From Coriaria nepalensis (Eukaryota; Streptophyta; Magnoliopsida; Cucurbitales; Coriariaceae), in the NCBI GenBank assembly GCA_027186245.1, contig CP114495.1, forward strand, positions 3,239,001-3,303,000: DNA of 64,000 nucleotides, read 5' to 3'. The first letter of the stretch is position 1, and every line of letters starts with the position of its first letter. Shown here piece after piece: positions 48,163 to 61,230 of this stretch. Made by a program: the position numbers and the translations under genes. The notes under the pieces were generated by a model. The model was not told the DNA's origin and made no database searches. It saw only the letters and a program-made list of their open reading frames with translations.

Positions 48163-48894
48163 AGAACAATATATAGTTATATATTCCACTGATCGATCAT
48201 GCTGTAGCTTCTTTTTCTCCTTGAGATGTTGTAGCCTGAAGTTAGATGTATAAAACACTGACTAGCTATACCCTTTCCTGTATAGATCATATTTATGGTT
48301 TTGAAATACAACTATCATGCTGAAATTTATCCGACTTGATTGAGCATTTAAACTCTCGTTTCGTGTCAAATTTCAATTTGGGCCATAATGCCAATCTGGG
48401 TTTGTGCACTTAAATTAAAAACTCTAGTTTGGTGTCAAACTCCAGTTTGGCACTCGAAGGTTACATTAACTTTCATATATGTTTCAACAAATGTGATTAT
48501 TTTATTGTTTATTGATGCAAATTCTAGAATTAAAAAAAAAACAGTAGAGAATGATAGAGAACAGAGTGTAGAGAGGAACGTCGATTTCTTCTTAAAATGA
48601 ACTTCTTCGAGGGAAGTCAACCTCCCCCAAAATTTCAGAATATCCCTAAAGATTCACTTTTCCTGTAATTTATACAGATCAAACGAATAGTACTTAATAT
48701 AACTATCAAACGATCTTAACAACTCTTCTTCATAAAACCAGTAGAATCGATACGTGCATCTTTCCTTCTTCCTCATCCAAACTCCAGCTTCTGTTCCCGT
48801 GCAATGCTCGTGATTCAATGAAATGAATCCAAGGGCCTCTGATTATATCTTTTGCTTGCATCCTAGCCCTCCCTTTTATGATCATTACACACAA

Positions 48895-51059
48895 CTAGTC
48901 ATCTTCGTCGCTTCCATAGTTCTGGCACAATGACTGCAGTCCGATACTGCTAGTAACATCATTCTCTTGTTTCTTTTCCTCCCCTTGTGCTGCATTATTA
49001 GCTTGAGAAGCCGCCTTTTCTCTGGGCACAACAGAAACCCGAACCGATGCTGGTCCTATGACAAACTTATGCCCACCACTACATTTTTCTGTAAACGACC
49101 AATTAACAAACATAAACACACATTAGTATTCCAAGGTTACGAGTCAACATGTTTGCACATCTAACAAAGTCTAAATATCGCCATAAATTTTTTTTTCCCT
49201 GAAGAAATGGATATAATGAACTAAGAATCATTTTTTTTCTTTTCAATCTTTCACAATCTGAAATGTTCCATTTCTACCCACTAGTGCCCTTCTCAGAATG
49301 GATAAGACTAGATGTACAGAAGAAACAAGAGAAATGGAAAAATCGCATAAAAAGCTTTTTCCAATATCTGGTTATTATATTTTTCTATTAAATAAGCGAA
49401 ACCCATAACTCTCCATATCATAAGACATTTTCTTCCCAGCTCCCCTAATCATACCCCAAGTCTTATAAACAAAGAGAATATTAGAGTGTTTCTCCTAATC
49501 ATTGTGATTTTTGGACGCTAGAAGAGTGTTTCTCCTAATCTGCAATGGTTAATCAGACACTACAAGCAAGGTAAGAGAATGCCGTCTGAATAGATAATTG
49601 CCCTAATCAGCATGCAAACCACTAAATCTCAAGTGTGCGAATTTGTGCTTATAACAGAGGAGTATGGGATTGTACTTATAACAAGGAGGTGTATGGTAAG
49701 AAGAACAATCATTCCTATAATGGACATCTTACCTTGATAATCAATTCCAGAAAAGGTTTGAAAGACAAAGATTCCATTTTACCATCACTAATTCTATAAT
49801 CAATATGCACTTATCTACATTTACCCGTATGTAAATAAAGACGGTACAATTTCCAAGAATTAAGGGTACCTTTTTTGCTGAAATCGTCAAGGGAACTAGC
49901 TTTCGTCAAAGAATCTGTTGGGTTACAAGGCGCCTCTTCTGTGATTTTTTTCCTCTGCAATTTAACATTGTCAAGTAAATTTAGTGTAATAGATTTACAA
50001 TAGACATACACGCAAAACCCAAGAAAAAAGAGATCATATAATATTCATACCTTGAAATGTAACTGCAAATCATCATCATCATCATCAAGGATTTCGTCGT
50101 CGATCCTCCGAACATAGGCTTCTGAATTCTGTTCAGGATTATTATTATTAGTAACAAAACCATGATAAAGATTGATGTCTAAAAGATAAAGAAGTTAAGA
50201 GAAAAGTAGAAGGAATAGTGAAACTAACACGAAAGACAACTGATTTTATCAGCGCTTCATCCTCTTCTTCCAACTTTTTTTCCTTTAAAAAAAAAAGAAA
50301 AAACATTTTTAAAGATGACATATTAATCAATATGATTAAAAAAAATGGGAGATTTAGTGGGAAGAATGCCAATTTTAAATTTGGGGAATACATTCCGAGC
50401 AGAGGAGTACTGCAAAGCCTCAAGCATTGCATCAACAGAGACAGTAGCGTGTCTGGACTTCATGGACTTCATCTCATCTAAAGCAGCAAGGATGTCCATC
50501 TCACGTTTTGAGTCCAAAGTTCTATTCTCCAAAGATTTCATGGCATCCCCCATTTCTTCGGAGTCCCTTTTGAGTTTCTCAGCCTCCAAAACTTCATCCT
50601 CCTCCCTCCAAGGTTCGAAATTTCTGGTGGCACCCGACTCAACTATGTAGTCTGAGTTTTGAGGGTCGGTCTTCATAGCGAGTTCAGCAGAGCATCTGGT
50701 GCACTTGAAGTAGAATCTAAAAATTTGGATTCCAAGATAGGTCTGTGTCCCAACATAAAAAAATAAAAAGAAAGGGAGAGGAATAAACCAATTAAATAAT
50801 AAGAAAATACAAAAGTTTAGAAATATAAAAAAAATCAAAATCAAGGTTATTAAATTACTACCTCTCCAAGGACATCCTCCTTTCGGGAATTAAACTTCGT
50901 TCCCTTGTATATGTAATTGCCACAGGTATTGCAGCGAATGCTCATAGGAAGCATCATACGGACCTTAATTTGCTGATTTTTGGGCCTCCGAACCCTTGGT
51001 AGCTTTGATGGGTCGAAGTCAGGCGGGTAATACTTGTTTAGAACCTTCCTTTCTCCCAT
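48895..51059 (-). CDS. YJU2: YJU2/CCDC94 pre-mRNA splicing factor
   Basis: Six exons on the minus strand, 51059-50862, 50742-50392, 50282-50229, 50128-50051, 49954-49870 and 49088-48895, give 319 aa; all junctions are GT-AG and in frame. The start [20 protein letters not shown] and the zinc-binding CNTC (C43, C46) and CTRC (C80, C83) pairs identify the YJU2/CWC16 family. A charged helical region follows ([37 protein letters not shown]) and then an acidic run of six Asp. The protein joins the spliceosome with the Prp19 complex and promotes the first transesterification step in the nucleus. The C-terminal tail ends NYGSDEDD. Convergent with SEP15; the two stop codons are about 730 bp apart. Confidence 0.92.
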
Positions 51060-52560
51060 TCTTGCTCTTTATTACTCTCTTTCTTGCTTTCTTTCTTTCA
51101 CTTATATCTCAAGAAGAAACCTGGAAGAAATTTGTTAACTGAATTAAAGACTAAAATGTAAAAGACGACTTGAGAAATTTTGAAGTTTAATATAGAGGCA
51201 GAAACTGCCACTGTACATATATACCAGGAGTATAAACAACCGCTTAAGGGTTTGACCCAATTTTCTCAGCAGTCAATAGTTATAAATAATTTTTAAGAAA
51301 ATGTTTACAAACTGCAGCTAAATTAGTTTTTCAGATATCGTCATGCTGTTTCCAGATACAAAAGACCCATCATAGTTTTAATGACCATAGCAAGTCATCA
51401 GTCTTAAAGGATGTTTACAAACTTCCTTTCTAAGTCAAATTCTTGTCAGTCATAAATCTCCGTATGATTATAATCAATATACTAGCACATGATCTTATAA
51501 CAAATTAGGCAGTAAATGATTGACCAAAACTGCGACTTTTTTCTAGCATTTGGGTTCTTGAAAGCAAGGCTCCGCCAATCAAAGTGTCAGGGTAATCCAA
51601 TTGCATTCCAAATATGAGCCTATGCCCTTGGAATCCCACACTGCATATTATGTTATACAAATATGGATTATGTTTAATGAATTGTTTACAATGAAGTTAA
51701 ACTATCTCAAAGGATATTTACACCAGTTGAAATGAACTTTTACAAGAAAAATTGAAAATCATAAATCTGGCCACAGAATGCAGAACAGTTAGAAACGATA
51801 AGTAGAGAACTTATACTCTAACGGTAGATAACAACACATAATAGGTACCGATGAAATGATGATTATGAAAGCTGATCAACCATAAGGCATTTGAACTTGA
51901 CACATTGTACAAGGCAGATATTTAAAGATGTTAGTAAACAAGCTCTCAACAGAAAAGCTTAAAAGATTCCACCATTTAAATTAGAATATCCACTTTTTTT
52001 TAACAAATATGGTAAGCAGGTGGACTACTTGGAACAATTTCAAGACATGAACAAAAAAATTCCAGTAGAGTCATGACTGATGAATGTTATGGAATACACA
52101 GAAGTTAGAATTGATAATACATACATAAGAGCCTATACGGTAGAAATATGTTCTGACCCAACATCGGATCTGACATTAGAACCATAACCGAAAGCCTGGG
52201 CCAACTCTATAGGATCCCTGTGCTCAGATGAAGTAACATCTTATCTCACTAACTAAAGCTATGACTCTCAAGCCATGTTATCCCGTGATTAAAGATATTA
52301 GAAACGTCAAATGAATTTCTTGCTAAATCAATCATCGAAAGAAGTAAACACAGTGAAACCAAGGACAAAAACATTTAATTTCACTCTTCTCTAATCGAAT
52401 TACGCTTTCAATAGCTACACAAGTAATCCAAAAATACAGAAACGGAAATCAAACCAGAATTTCAAGAAACAGTCAGAACAATTTGGAGAAAACGATGAAG
52501 ATGAAGGTCACCTGCTTCTTCTGTGAGGCTGCCTTGCTGATTTTAGGGTTTCTTAAGCAG
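51060..52560 (-). other. YJU2 5' UTR with leader intron
   Basis: The acceptor TTTCTTCCAG at 51121 and donor GCAG|GTGACC at 52511 define a leader intron of about 1.39 kb. The upstream exon (from about 52560) carries AAACCCTAAAATCAG, a telo-box-like leader motif typical of plant housekeeping genes. No upstream ATG occurs in the spliced leader. A plus-strand open frame of 129 codons across this area (52483-52872) looks like chance. Confidence 0.6.
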
Positions 52561-52860
52561 TTAGCGATGTACGATTTCTATCGCCCACCTCTCGTCAAGA
52601 AGAAGAGCAGTTTTTCCCGATTCCCTTCACGCTTGGTCAACCAAAAAAAATATTCCCTTCACGCGAGGTGCTTCTCCAGATCCCCTTTCCCTTCACGTGT
52701 GAGCCGTTTACGATTTCTATCGGCTAAAACAAGCCGTTATCTTTCGGCTAAAAACGAGCCGCGCGCTATCCTTTCTTATTTATTGACGTGGCAAGCAAAA
52801 GGAAGGTCGGATCCACTCATCATTAAGTCTGCACGCAAGTGGTCTGAATGCAATCCGATC
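52561..52860 (-). promoter_or_regulatory. YJU2 promoter with short internal repeats
   Basis: Relatively GC-rich. TACGATTTCTATCG occurs at 52570 and again at 52708. TTCCCTTCACG occurs three times (52620-52690). ATCGGCTAAAACAAGCCG and TTCGGCTAAAAACGAGCCG are near-tandem units (52718-52762), each itself an imperfect inverted repeat (CGGCT...AGCCG). These may be binding-site clusters. Confidence 0.45.
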
Positions 52861-53379
52861 TCCCCTGTGTGAACTGGGCCGGCTTTCGATTGGATCATAA
52901 ATATAAAAGTTACATCGTTAAAAAAGTGTTATTTAAGAAAATTAGTTAGAAGATTTGTTAAATATAATTTATATATATTTAATTAGATAAAATATTCAAA
53001 ATTTATTAAAAATTATAATTAAACATTTTAAAATATATGTAAAAAATTTAGGAAACCTCTCAAATACTATAAAATTATATTTTAAAAATTTTATCATAAT
53101 TAAAACTCTTATTATTTTCAAAATCGGCTATATGGATATTGGTTTTTCAAGTTAAACAACATTCTCACATACTATCATTTAATCCAACATTCTCACATAC
53201 ATTCATCAAAAATTTTAACGGCCTACCTCTCCATTTATAGTCTTTGTTTATCACTTCTTCGAGATTCGGGATCAAACTTACAATCTAAATAAGTCCTCGA
53301 TCGACTAATTCTAAAATTCTTACTCTTTATAGCCTAAAGCTACCTATCTAATTTTTGACTTACACATTCTCTTGTTTTA

Positions 53380-55650
53380 TCAATTAGAATGATATCATCT
53401 ATAAATAATATACATCATGGTATCTCATCTTAAATATATTTTTTTAGTTCATTTATGACAAAAGCAAAGATGTATAAACTTAAAGTCGACTTTTGATGAA
53501 GTCATAATGTAATAGAGAATTTACTAGATATTTCATCTATCGATTGAACACTAATTACAGTTCCTTTAAATATATCATTAATGATATTGATATAACATTG
53601 AAGTATATTTTTCCTTCTAAGTACTCACCATATTAATTCTTTAGGCTATTATCATAAGTTTTCTCTAAATCAATAAAAACCATATGCAAACTCTTTTACT
53701 TTTCTCTATATTTCCTATCATTTGTTTAATTTAGAAGATTATTTCTGTCGTAGACCTAGCCAATATAAAACTAAATTGATTTTCTGATATAGTTGTGATT
53801 CTTTTAAGTATCTGCTCTCCTAAAGTTTTATTGTATAACTCATAAGCTTATCCATCTATAGTTTAAGCAATCTTGTATATTTCCTTTATTTTTGTGAATT
53901 AATACCACAATATTATATCTCTATGATTCTACTATTTTCTTAGTATCTAAAATCTTATTAAAGAGCTTAGTCAGCCATTGGATCATTACTTTTTTCAGAC
54001 ACTTTAATCTCAATTGGTATATCATCCACTCTAAATGTCTTCCCCATCTTCATCCTTTTCATGGCTCTTCTTACTTTCTTAGCACTAACCTTACGATAGA
54101 ATATTAAATGTCTACCTTTCAGTGAATTAGATCTCTCTAAATTTAACACCTCTACACGTGTCCCATTTAGTAGAGTCTAGAAATAATCCCTTAATCTATC
54201 TAAAATAGTTTTATCCTACATTAGAATTTTATTATCTTCATACTTGACACATCTAACATGAATCAAATCAATAGTTTTCTAATCTCCGACTTTTGCTATT
54301 TTAAAGATATATTTTTTCTCCTTTTTTGTATCTAGCCTATTATACAAATAATTATATAGTTTCTTTTTAGCTTCCGCTACTATTTTACTATTAAGTTTTA
54401 TAGCTTATTTATAAAGCTCATAGACCTTTAATCTCTATCTTTTTATTAATTCTAGAACCGTGTTATCTTTTCACTAATAACTTGTTGTACCTCATTGTTC
54501 TACCACCATATCTCTTTGTCATATCTTCCCCTTCCTTTAACCTCTCTAAGCACTTCCTCCTTCCACTCTTAATATGGTTAGCTATACATTCTAAAGGTTC
54601 AGAACTACCAATATTATCTTTAATCATTGCATTTTCACAACCTTTTAATATTAATAGACTATCTAATACCTTATTTCCAAAAGTCTAGCATATATTTCCC
54701 TTTAAAGTCCACCAATTAATTATCGGCCGAGTCTAATATTTGTCTACTCTATTCTTACTCGTAAGATAAATATCCAAGATTAATAACATATTTTGGATCG
54801 TTAAACACTTTTTTGGTATCACTTTATAATTCTTATACCTATCTAGATCTTGTATCCTAATAAAAAAATAATCAATTTGACTTCTATTATGCTCACTCTT
54901 ACATGTCACTAAATGATTCTTCTTCTTTTTATAGAAAGTATTTAATATCTCAAAATTACCAATTAAGGTGGAGTCTAAAATAGAAACTCTCATATTGTTT
55001 GGAACTTCAAAACTTTAACTTGCATGAACCCTCTCATACCTAACTCTATTCTTACCTACACGACCATTTAAATCGTCACTTAAGGAAATGTTGTCTAAAA
55101 TGGAGATTCTATTAACTAACTCTCTTAGAGTATCCCATAAATCTTTCTTAGTCTCATCATTTGATCTTACTTGAGATGCATACGCACTAATAATATGCAT
55201 TATCTCTACTCTTAAGGCTAAAGTTATGTTCATAATCTTATCCCCCAAACTTCTTAATAACAACTACTGTATCCTTACAGGTTTTATCCACCACTATTTC
55301 TATCTCATTCTTAATTTTATCAATTCCAAAATAAAAAAGTTTAAACTCATCTATTAAAGCCTTAGCTTTGCTCCTCTTCCATTTTGTCTTTTGAGGACAA
55401 GTTATATTTATATTCCTTATACACATAATATTCATTAATTCTATTGACTTACCCATAAACGTTCCTATGTTTCACGAGGTTAATATAATCTTTCTAATTA
55501 TAGTTTGAACTAATTTCTTTACTCACCCCCATTCAGTATAGTGCGAGAATCCTTGCCTATTTAACATTGTAACCGGGCACCGTTGCATCTCACCTTGCAC
55601 ATTTGACACTACACCCGAGCATAAGTATAGCACGTCACTTATAACGGAGG
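53380..55650 (-). mobile_element. LINE fragment, endonuclease and start of RT
   Basis: Minus-strand pieces run 5' to 3' from about 55640. A leader-like GC-richer part comes first, then the apurinic endonuclease domain near 55460-54730 (KTKWKRSKAK, IMHIISAYASQV, SDDLNGRVG, RYERVHAS, SQIDYFFIR), then the RT N-terminal region near 54150-53970 (SAKKVRRAMKRMKMGKTFRVDDIPIEI) and weak RT remains to about 53400. Stops and shifts break it. It lacks the RT C-terminal third that the separate fragment at 42.1 kb holds, so the two are different copies. Confidence 0.85.
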
Positions 55651-57394
55651 ATGCCCTAATATTTCATTTTAATTTTTTGAACCAATTTCCATGTAAGAGA
55701 TGTTATGAGTTCTTTTATAATTGGTTTTCACATGCCTAACATCAACTCTCCTTTATTCGAACTTCGGATCGTCCAATTGGTGAGCGGAGTACTACTTTTA
55801 AAACTAAAAAAAATAAAAATCATTACTATAAATTTCAAATAAGATCTCTAATTTATGATCTATCTATTTTGTATGAAAGTGGGCGATGTTTTATATAAAT
55901 TTATCAACTTGTCTTCTAAATATCATAATATATTTTAATCATTATATTATGGCCTTAAACTAGAGTAAATTTTTGATACAATTTACGGTTGATATTTAAT
56001 CTGAAAGGAATAAAAAACCAATCCTAAACAAGCTTAGGCAGTATTTAAAATAGACTATATTATGATTCTCGAAATTGAAATCTTAATAAACAACTGATCA
56101 TCTTATATTTAAGTTAAAAGTGATTGGATCATCTTTTCATTATTATGTAATGTGTGTCATATATATCTTACTCTATTACGTTTATATAGTCATACTCATA
56201 CATAAAATTGGATCATCTTCAATTATTATGTAGTGTATATTATATCATACTCCATATCACGTTTATATATTTACACAATTATCGTGTTTAAAATTAACTA
56301 ATAAAAGCAGTCAAACTAATAATAAAAGATAAACATATTCAATATTAATAAGATAAAAACTAGAACCAGTTATTTAAGGAAAAAAAAAAAAAGGGCAAAA
56401 TAATTAAGCTAACATATTAACATGTATACTCATAAACCTAACCGAATCCATCCTCACCAATGAGCTTAGATAAGTCTTCTTACATATCTCCCTTCCTCCG
56501 GGAGCTTCTTCCTCCTCTTAATTGCATCGAGTAATTAATAATATATAATTCATCTCGCGACTCGATCTAATACTCTTTTTATATCTATCTCGGGAAATAT
56601 AATTATCATTCGATCAAAAAACTTCCACGAACTTTATTGACAAGGAATGATGGTTAAAACATCAACCATGTGTTTGATATAGATATATTGGTGGTCCTAA
56701 GTAGCTAAGATTGCTTTTCTATTTGTCATTTTACCTGTCTCCTTAATTCGTTAGATACTTTTCCATACGTTTAAAGATTATTAATACACTATTAATATAA
56801 TTATTTTAATAAATACACAACTAATTAGTGATTTCCAACCTTTTTTATCCCCTACTTCAGTCAACTGGGATCCTTCAGCTACAAAGCAAGCACATTGTAT
56901 GGTTTTCTTCTTCACTTCTTCTTCACTTGAGCAAATTAAGTTTCAGATACACAGATACTAAGGAAAAAATTTAACACCAAAATTCCGGTTCACCGTACTC
57001 TGATTCCAACCTTTTCCGGTTAAGGTTTCTTACTTAAACCTTGATGCAAATAATCTTTAATCGAAAGCATCCAAATCTATAATCAGCATACTTGAAGATG
57101 AAAATAATGCAAGAATCAGAAGTAAACATATATAAAGGCAGCAAGATTTATGTAACTGCCCAATATTGTACTATTAAAAAAAGAAAGAAAAAGAAAAAAG
57201 GAAGAAAGAAACTTTACAAATTAGATTTATAATCCCTGTAATTGCAAATTTTTCTTTCAAAAACCACCCGTTTTCGACAGAGAATCTTACTAACTTCTTG
57301 CCCGGATTGTTCGCTATGGTATTTGTACCGGGGCAAAATATAAAGACAAAACTCAAATTGAATCTAACTCACTCCGGATAACACCATGGCTGGC
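55651..57394. other. Intergenic region and HLH gene 3' side
   Basis: AT-rich, no gene recognised. The last 300 bases or so, before the stop codon at 57395, are probably 3' UTR of the HLH gene. ATTATGTA(a/g)TGT(g/a)T words recur near 56140-56240 as a diverged duplication of about 90 bp. Confidence 0.5.
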
Positions 57395-58839
57395 TTATGT
57401 CTTGTTCTCGAATTTGTTAGAAGTAGTAGTAGTTTTGACAGGTGCCCAAATGTCGGCCCCATTGCTGCCCGCAACTCCCACAGTATGAGAAACCGGAACA
57501 AGACATAAGCCTCTGCTTCTCAGACTGTATTGCTGTAGTCCCTTTACCAAGAAGAAATGAAATTTGTATTTAAATAAATATAAACTAATTGTGATCAAAA
57601 TCGATGAAATCAAACCTAAAAAATTAGTTGTGATGTCTAGTTTAGATGATCAATGCTTACCTGCATTTTAGCCTTTGGTGAGCTTTGAAGGTATGGAGCA
57701 CTCAAAACCTGAAACCCAAATTAACAAGAGCTTTCAAAGCTTGAATCGGTTAGTTTAAAGGACGAGCTAAGTTAGCCGGGGTGTCGCTTATCAAAGCTTT
57801 GATCTTTGAAGGCTACATCATTTGGGAACACCTGTTTTCTTTTTCCGGTTTACATATAAAGTTCAGTTTGAGCCCACAATATCCAGTTTAATCCCACAAA
57901 ATATAAGTAAACCAAATTATTCTAAAAAACGGCTTCCCTAAACGTCAGTTTACTGGGACTCTTTCCAATATAACTCAATATTTCAGCAACTACTACTCAA
58001 TTAGGACCCTTCCTTCTGATTATAATGACCAAATGAAATTCTTAACCCAGGATTGCCAACTTGGATTAATTAGCTGATTTCTGATGGAGTGAACGACAAT
58101 GGCAGGGAATGACAGTTAAGAGAGTTGGTTAGTTAGTTAATCGGCTGGTTTGCTTGTTTGTTTTATAATTCTCGAATAACGGCATTTGATGAAATATTCA
58201 TTTTCGTAGCTCTCTCTCATATCTCTCTTGGAGCCGTTTCTAGGCTTGAACAAAAACTGATCGATTGAGCTTGATCAGGCCATATTAGTTTTCAATTAGT
58301 GATGATACAAGTTCAGCTAAAAAATGTTAAAGAGACGGAGGAGGGAAGGAGGCCGAACCTTAACTTGTTCGTGAAGGAACTGTATATACCCCATCGCTTC
58401 AAAAAGCACAGAAGCCGTATCCGTCTGCAATAAAAAATTAGAGCCATAACGAATTTGCACCAGCCATATGCTGCTAATTGTGCATGCGTGTGTGTTCTTC
58501 TTTTTTTAACGAAGATCAGAAGAATAACCTATTCATATATACCTTTCCAAATGGAGAAACGAGCTCTTGCAAAGCTACAATTCGTTGACCGAGCTTCTCT
58601 TTTGAGTCCTACTTTGTCCGTAAAGAGCGTAAATAATTGAGTTAACAACAATCAAGAACAAGAACAAGAACAGGAACAGGAACAAGAACAGGAAACGGGA
58701 AGACATGATGATATAAAACCTTAGAGGAGATAGAGAAATGGGGCTTGTGCCGTTTCGGTGTAAGAGACATGAGAGAATTGTCATCAATATTAGCGCAAGG
58801 CCCTGATCTTTTGTGTTCCATCATATTTCCTACCTCCAT
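57395..58839 (-). CDS. BHLH153: HLH transcription regulator, bHLH153-like
   Basis: Five minus-strand exons, 58839-58720, 58608-58543, 58424-58359, 57708-57661 and 57541-57395, all in phase 0, give 148 aa. The HLH reads [20 protein letters not shown] (helix 1 and loop start), then [20 protein letters not shown] (loop and helix 2), then VLSAPYLQ. The C-terminal [20 protein letters not shown] and [10 protein letters not shown] are signatures of the bHLH153/bHLH113 group. The region before helix 1 ([14 protein letters not shown]) lacks the His-Glu-Arg triplet that contacts an E-box, so it may act as a non-DNA-binding partner of other bHLH proteins in the nucleus. A second start, MMEH (five codons in), is equally possible. 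Arabidopsis At1g05710 is the likely orthologue. Confidence 0.88.
58650..58694. repeat. GAACAA/GAACAG hexamer array in HLH intron 1
   Basis: About seven imperfect tandem hexamers (AAGAACAAGAACAGGAACAG...) in the intron between exons 1 and 2 of the HLH gene. Confidence 0.85.
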
Positions 58840-59544
58840 GATCACACCTCCTCTCCTCCCTTTAATCAAATATTTAAGGAAATGAATCAAACATAGCGAT
58901 CATGATTCCGAGATTAAATTCAATACAAAAATTAAATTTAAAAAAATAAAAAAAAGTGTTTTAACTTTTGTTGTGATTATGACCAGGAGGAATGTTGGAC
59001 CGCCTAGCAATTCTAAATTCCATTTCTAATTACAACATATCTTCTAATTATTAAAAAAAAAAAAAAACCATATAAAATAAATAGAACAGCATGCAGATAA
59101 TACGTAACATATAATTAATTAATAAATAATATAAATATTCAACATCATTTGACAAAACGACAATGCATGCATGCAATGTTTCTGGGTCAGAGGTTGACCG
59201 TATTTTTATATAACCATTCCAATCCACAGCCTAATTGGCTGTTTCAAGCAAAAAACCCGACAGTAACAAACAACTTATTAAAACATCTAAACGTTTTGTT
59301 ATTATAACTCAGTTTATAAATAATTAAATATAAACTTTAAAAAAATAAAAATTAAGTACATACACTGCGTCGATTTAAATCCAATTTTTATACAATACTA
59401 AAGCAATAACGAGGCTAAAATTCAGTTGATAGCTGACTCGGATTCGGATTCGGATTGATCGCAATCCTTTGGAATAATAGAGGGCTAACGTACTTCATCA
59501 TAGTCGTTAAAAATATATATTCAAGTGACCATAGTCGACTCTGT

Positions 59545-60415
59545 CATTAGCAGTGGTGGCAATCTGGACCGGCCCAGCCCATATTAAGCTTGAGCCCATT
59601 TAGGTTGGGTTGAGCTCGACTAATTTTTTATTCGGCCCAGATCGGTCCTCATAACTCTCAACCGGCCCGATTCTGATTAAAAACAGACTTTTTTATTTTT
59701 GAACAAAAAATTATTCCGTGATAGAATAAATAGGTTTTATAATTCAATAAAATAGTTTTATGATGTAATACAAAAATAGTATATTTATCCGTTTATTTAA
59801 TAACTCATTTAATTATGTTCTGGTAAAGTAGATTGGACCTAAAGTAGTATTATCCTAAGACCATATGATTTCTTTTCCAATTTTATTATTTTTGAAAACT
59901 TATAATTTAGTATATTATTAACAAATAACAAAGAGTTAGCCAAATAAATAACTTTATTATGATTTGTAATGATAGATAGTTCTGTCAAAAAAACCTTCTA
60001 GCTCAAAAGAAGAAAAAACGGAACTTACAATAAAGTATTAAGAATAAGGAAAAAAAAATATATATATATTATTAAAATTACATCATAATTGAGACTTTAA
60101 ATTAGTAAAAAAAAAATAAATAGAGAATAATTGAGACTTGATTTTTTGAGTTGTGAATTATAATTTATGAAGAAAATTTGAGGGATATTTATAGAAAAAA
60201 TAATAAAATTATGGTTAGAGTAAAAATTTTGAATTAAAAAAAAAGAAATAAAGAGAAAAGAGCCTGCATGGCTAAAGCCTAAGATATACATCCTACTGCT
60301 ACAGTAGGATAAGGTCAACCCATAAGTACAAAATATAAAGTTTGGCCCGCACCCACTTACGGGCGAGGTTGGGTTTTATCAAGCTAGCTCGACCCATATA
60401 ACCCTCTCTAATTAT
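59545..60415. repeat. GGCCC-ended element, about 0.87 kb
   Basis: The left edge AGTGGTGGCAATCTGGACCG with GGCCCAGCCC, and the right edge TTGGCCCGCACCC...GCTCGACCCATATAACCC, enclose AT-rich DNA without coding capacity. This layout matches common plant non-autonomous DNA transposons. It lies in the predicted leader intron of the HLH gene. Confidence 0.4.
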
Positions 60416-61230
60416 TAAATAAGTGAGATAGTGATTTAAAATTCTATATATCGTGGAGTTTTAAATAATTATGATATATATAATTATTAAAATTTAAAAA
60501 TATATTTTATTAAATTTACCAAAATTTTTAATTTTTAATATGACCTCCGACCTGAAGTGACCCCTAAGTTAATTAAGAATAAATCAATTTAGTTCTTTGC
60601 TGTTTATTGTACTAAAGAACTTTTTATTATTTACATTTATATTATGTATATATATATATATGCTTGAAGTGGAAAAGACACCTAATTCCAAAAGAATTCA
60701 AAAGGGATTAGGCAAGTAATTGAATGCTATGGGTGTTTCTGGGAACAAACTAATTAAAAGTAAAATTTGAGGTGGGCCCACTGATTGAAAAATATGTACA
60801 AAGCATTATAATTTATGTAAGAAACTTACAAGATCTTCAAACCTTTTTCCTCTTTTTTTTTTTGTTTGTTTTTTTTTTCCTTTCTTTAATATTAAATGCC
60901 AGAGGATGTCTTAATCAATGCTGGACATGAATATTAATTAAATCATGTCAAAAGTATTTTTTTTTTATTTTAATAATCAACATTATATATATATTAATAA
61001 GTATATTTAATTAATAAATAATAATTTAAATAATTATTAAATCATCTTAATTTAATTTTAATTTATATAATATTACGCATAATTATATATAAATATATAT
61101 CACAAGACACAATCTACACCGTCCGATCTTTTAATACTGTTTGAAAATATATAAATATCAATATATTTGGTCTGAGAAACAAAAATATAGAAAAATAAAA
61201 AATAAAAAAAAGAATTGTACTTACAGATTG
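60416..61230. other. AT-rich non-coding stretch
   Basis: No gene seen. A TA run (60648-60661) and poly-T tracts; within the predicted leader intron of the HLH gene. Confidence 0.55.

Noticed and set aside
52483..52872. 129-codon plus-strand open frame
   Set aside because: Covers the YJU2 leader exon and promoter repeats on the opposite strand; the composition is promoter-like and no domain is recognisable.
56450..56560. Minus-strand peptide LDAIKRRKKLPEEGRYVRRL
   Set aside because: Looks coding-like, but has no start, no recognised family (not CLE, IDA or RALF) and stops on both sides.
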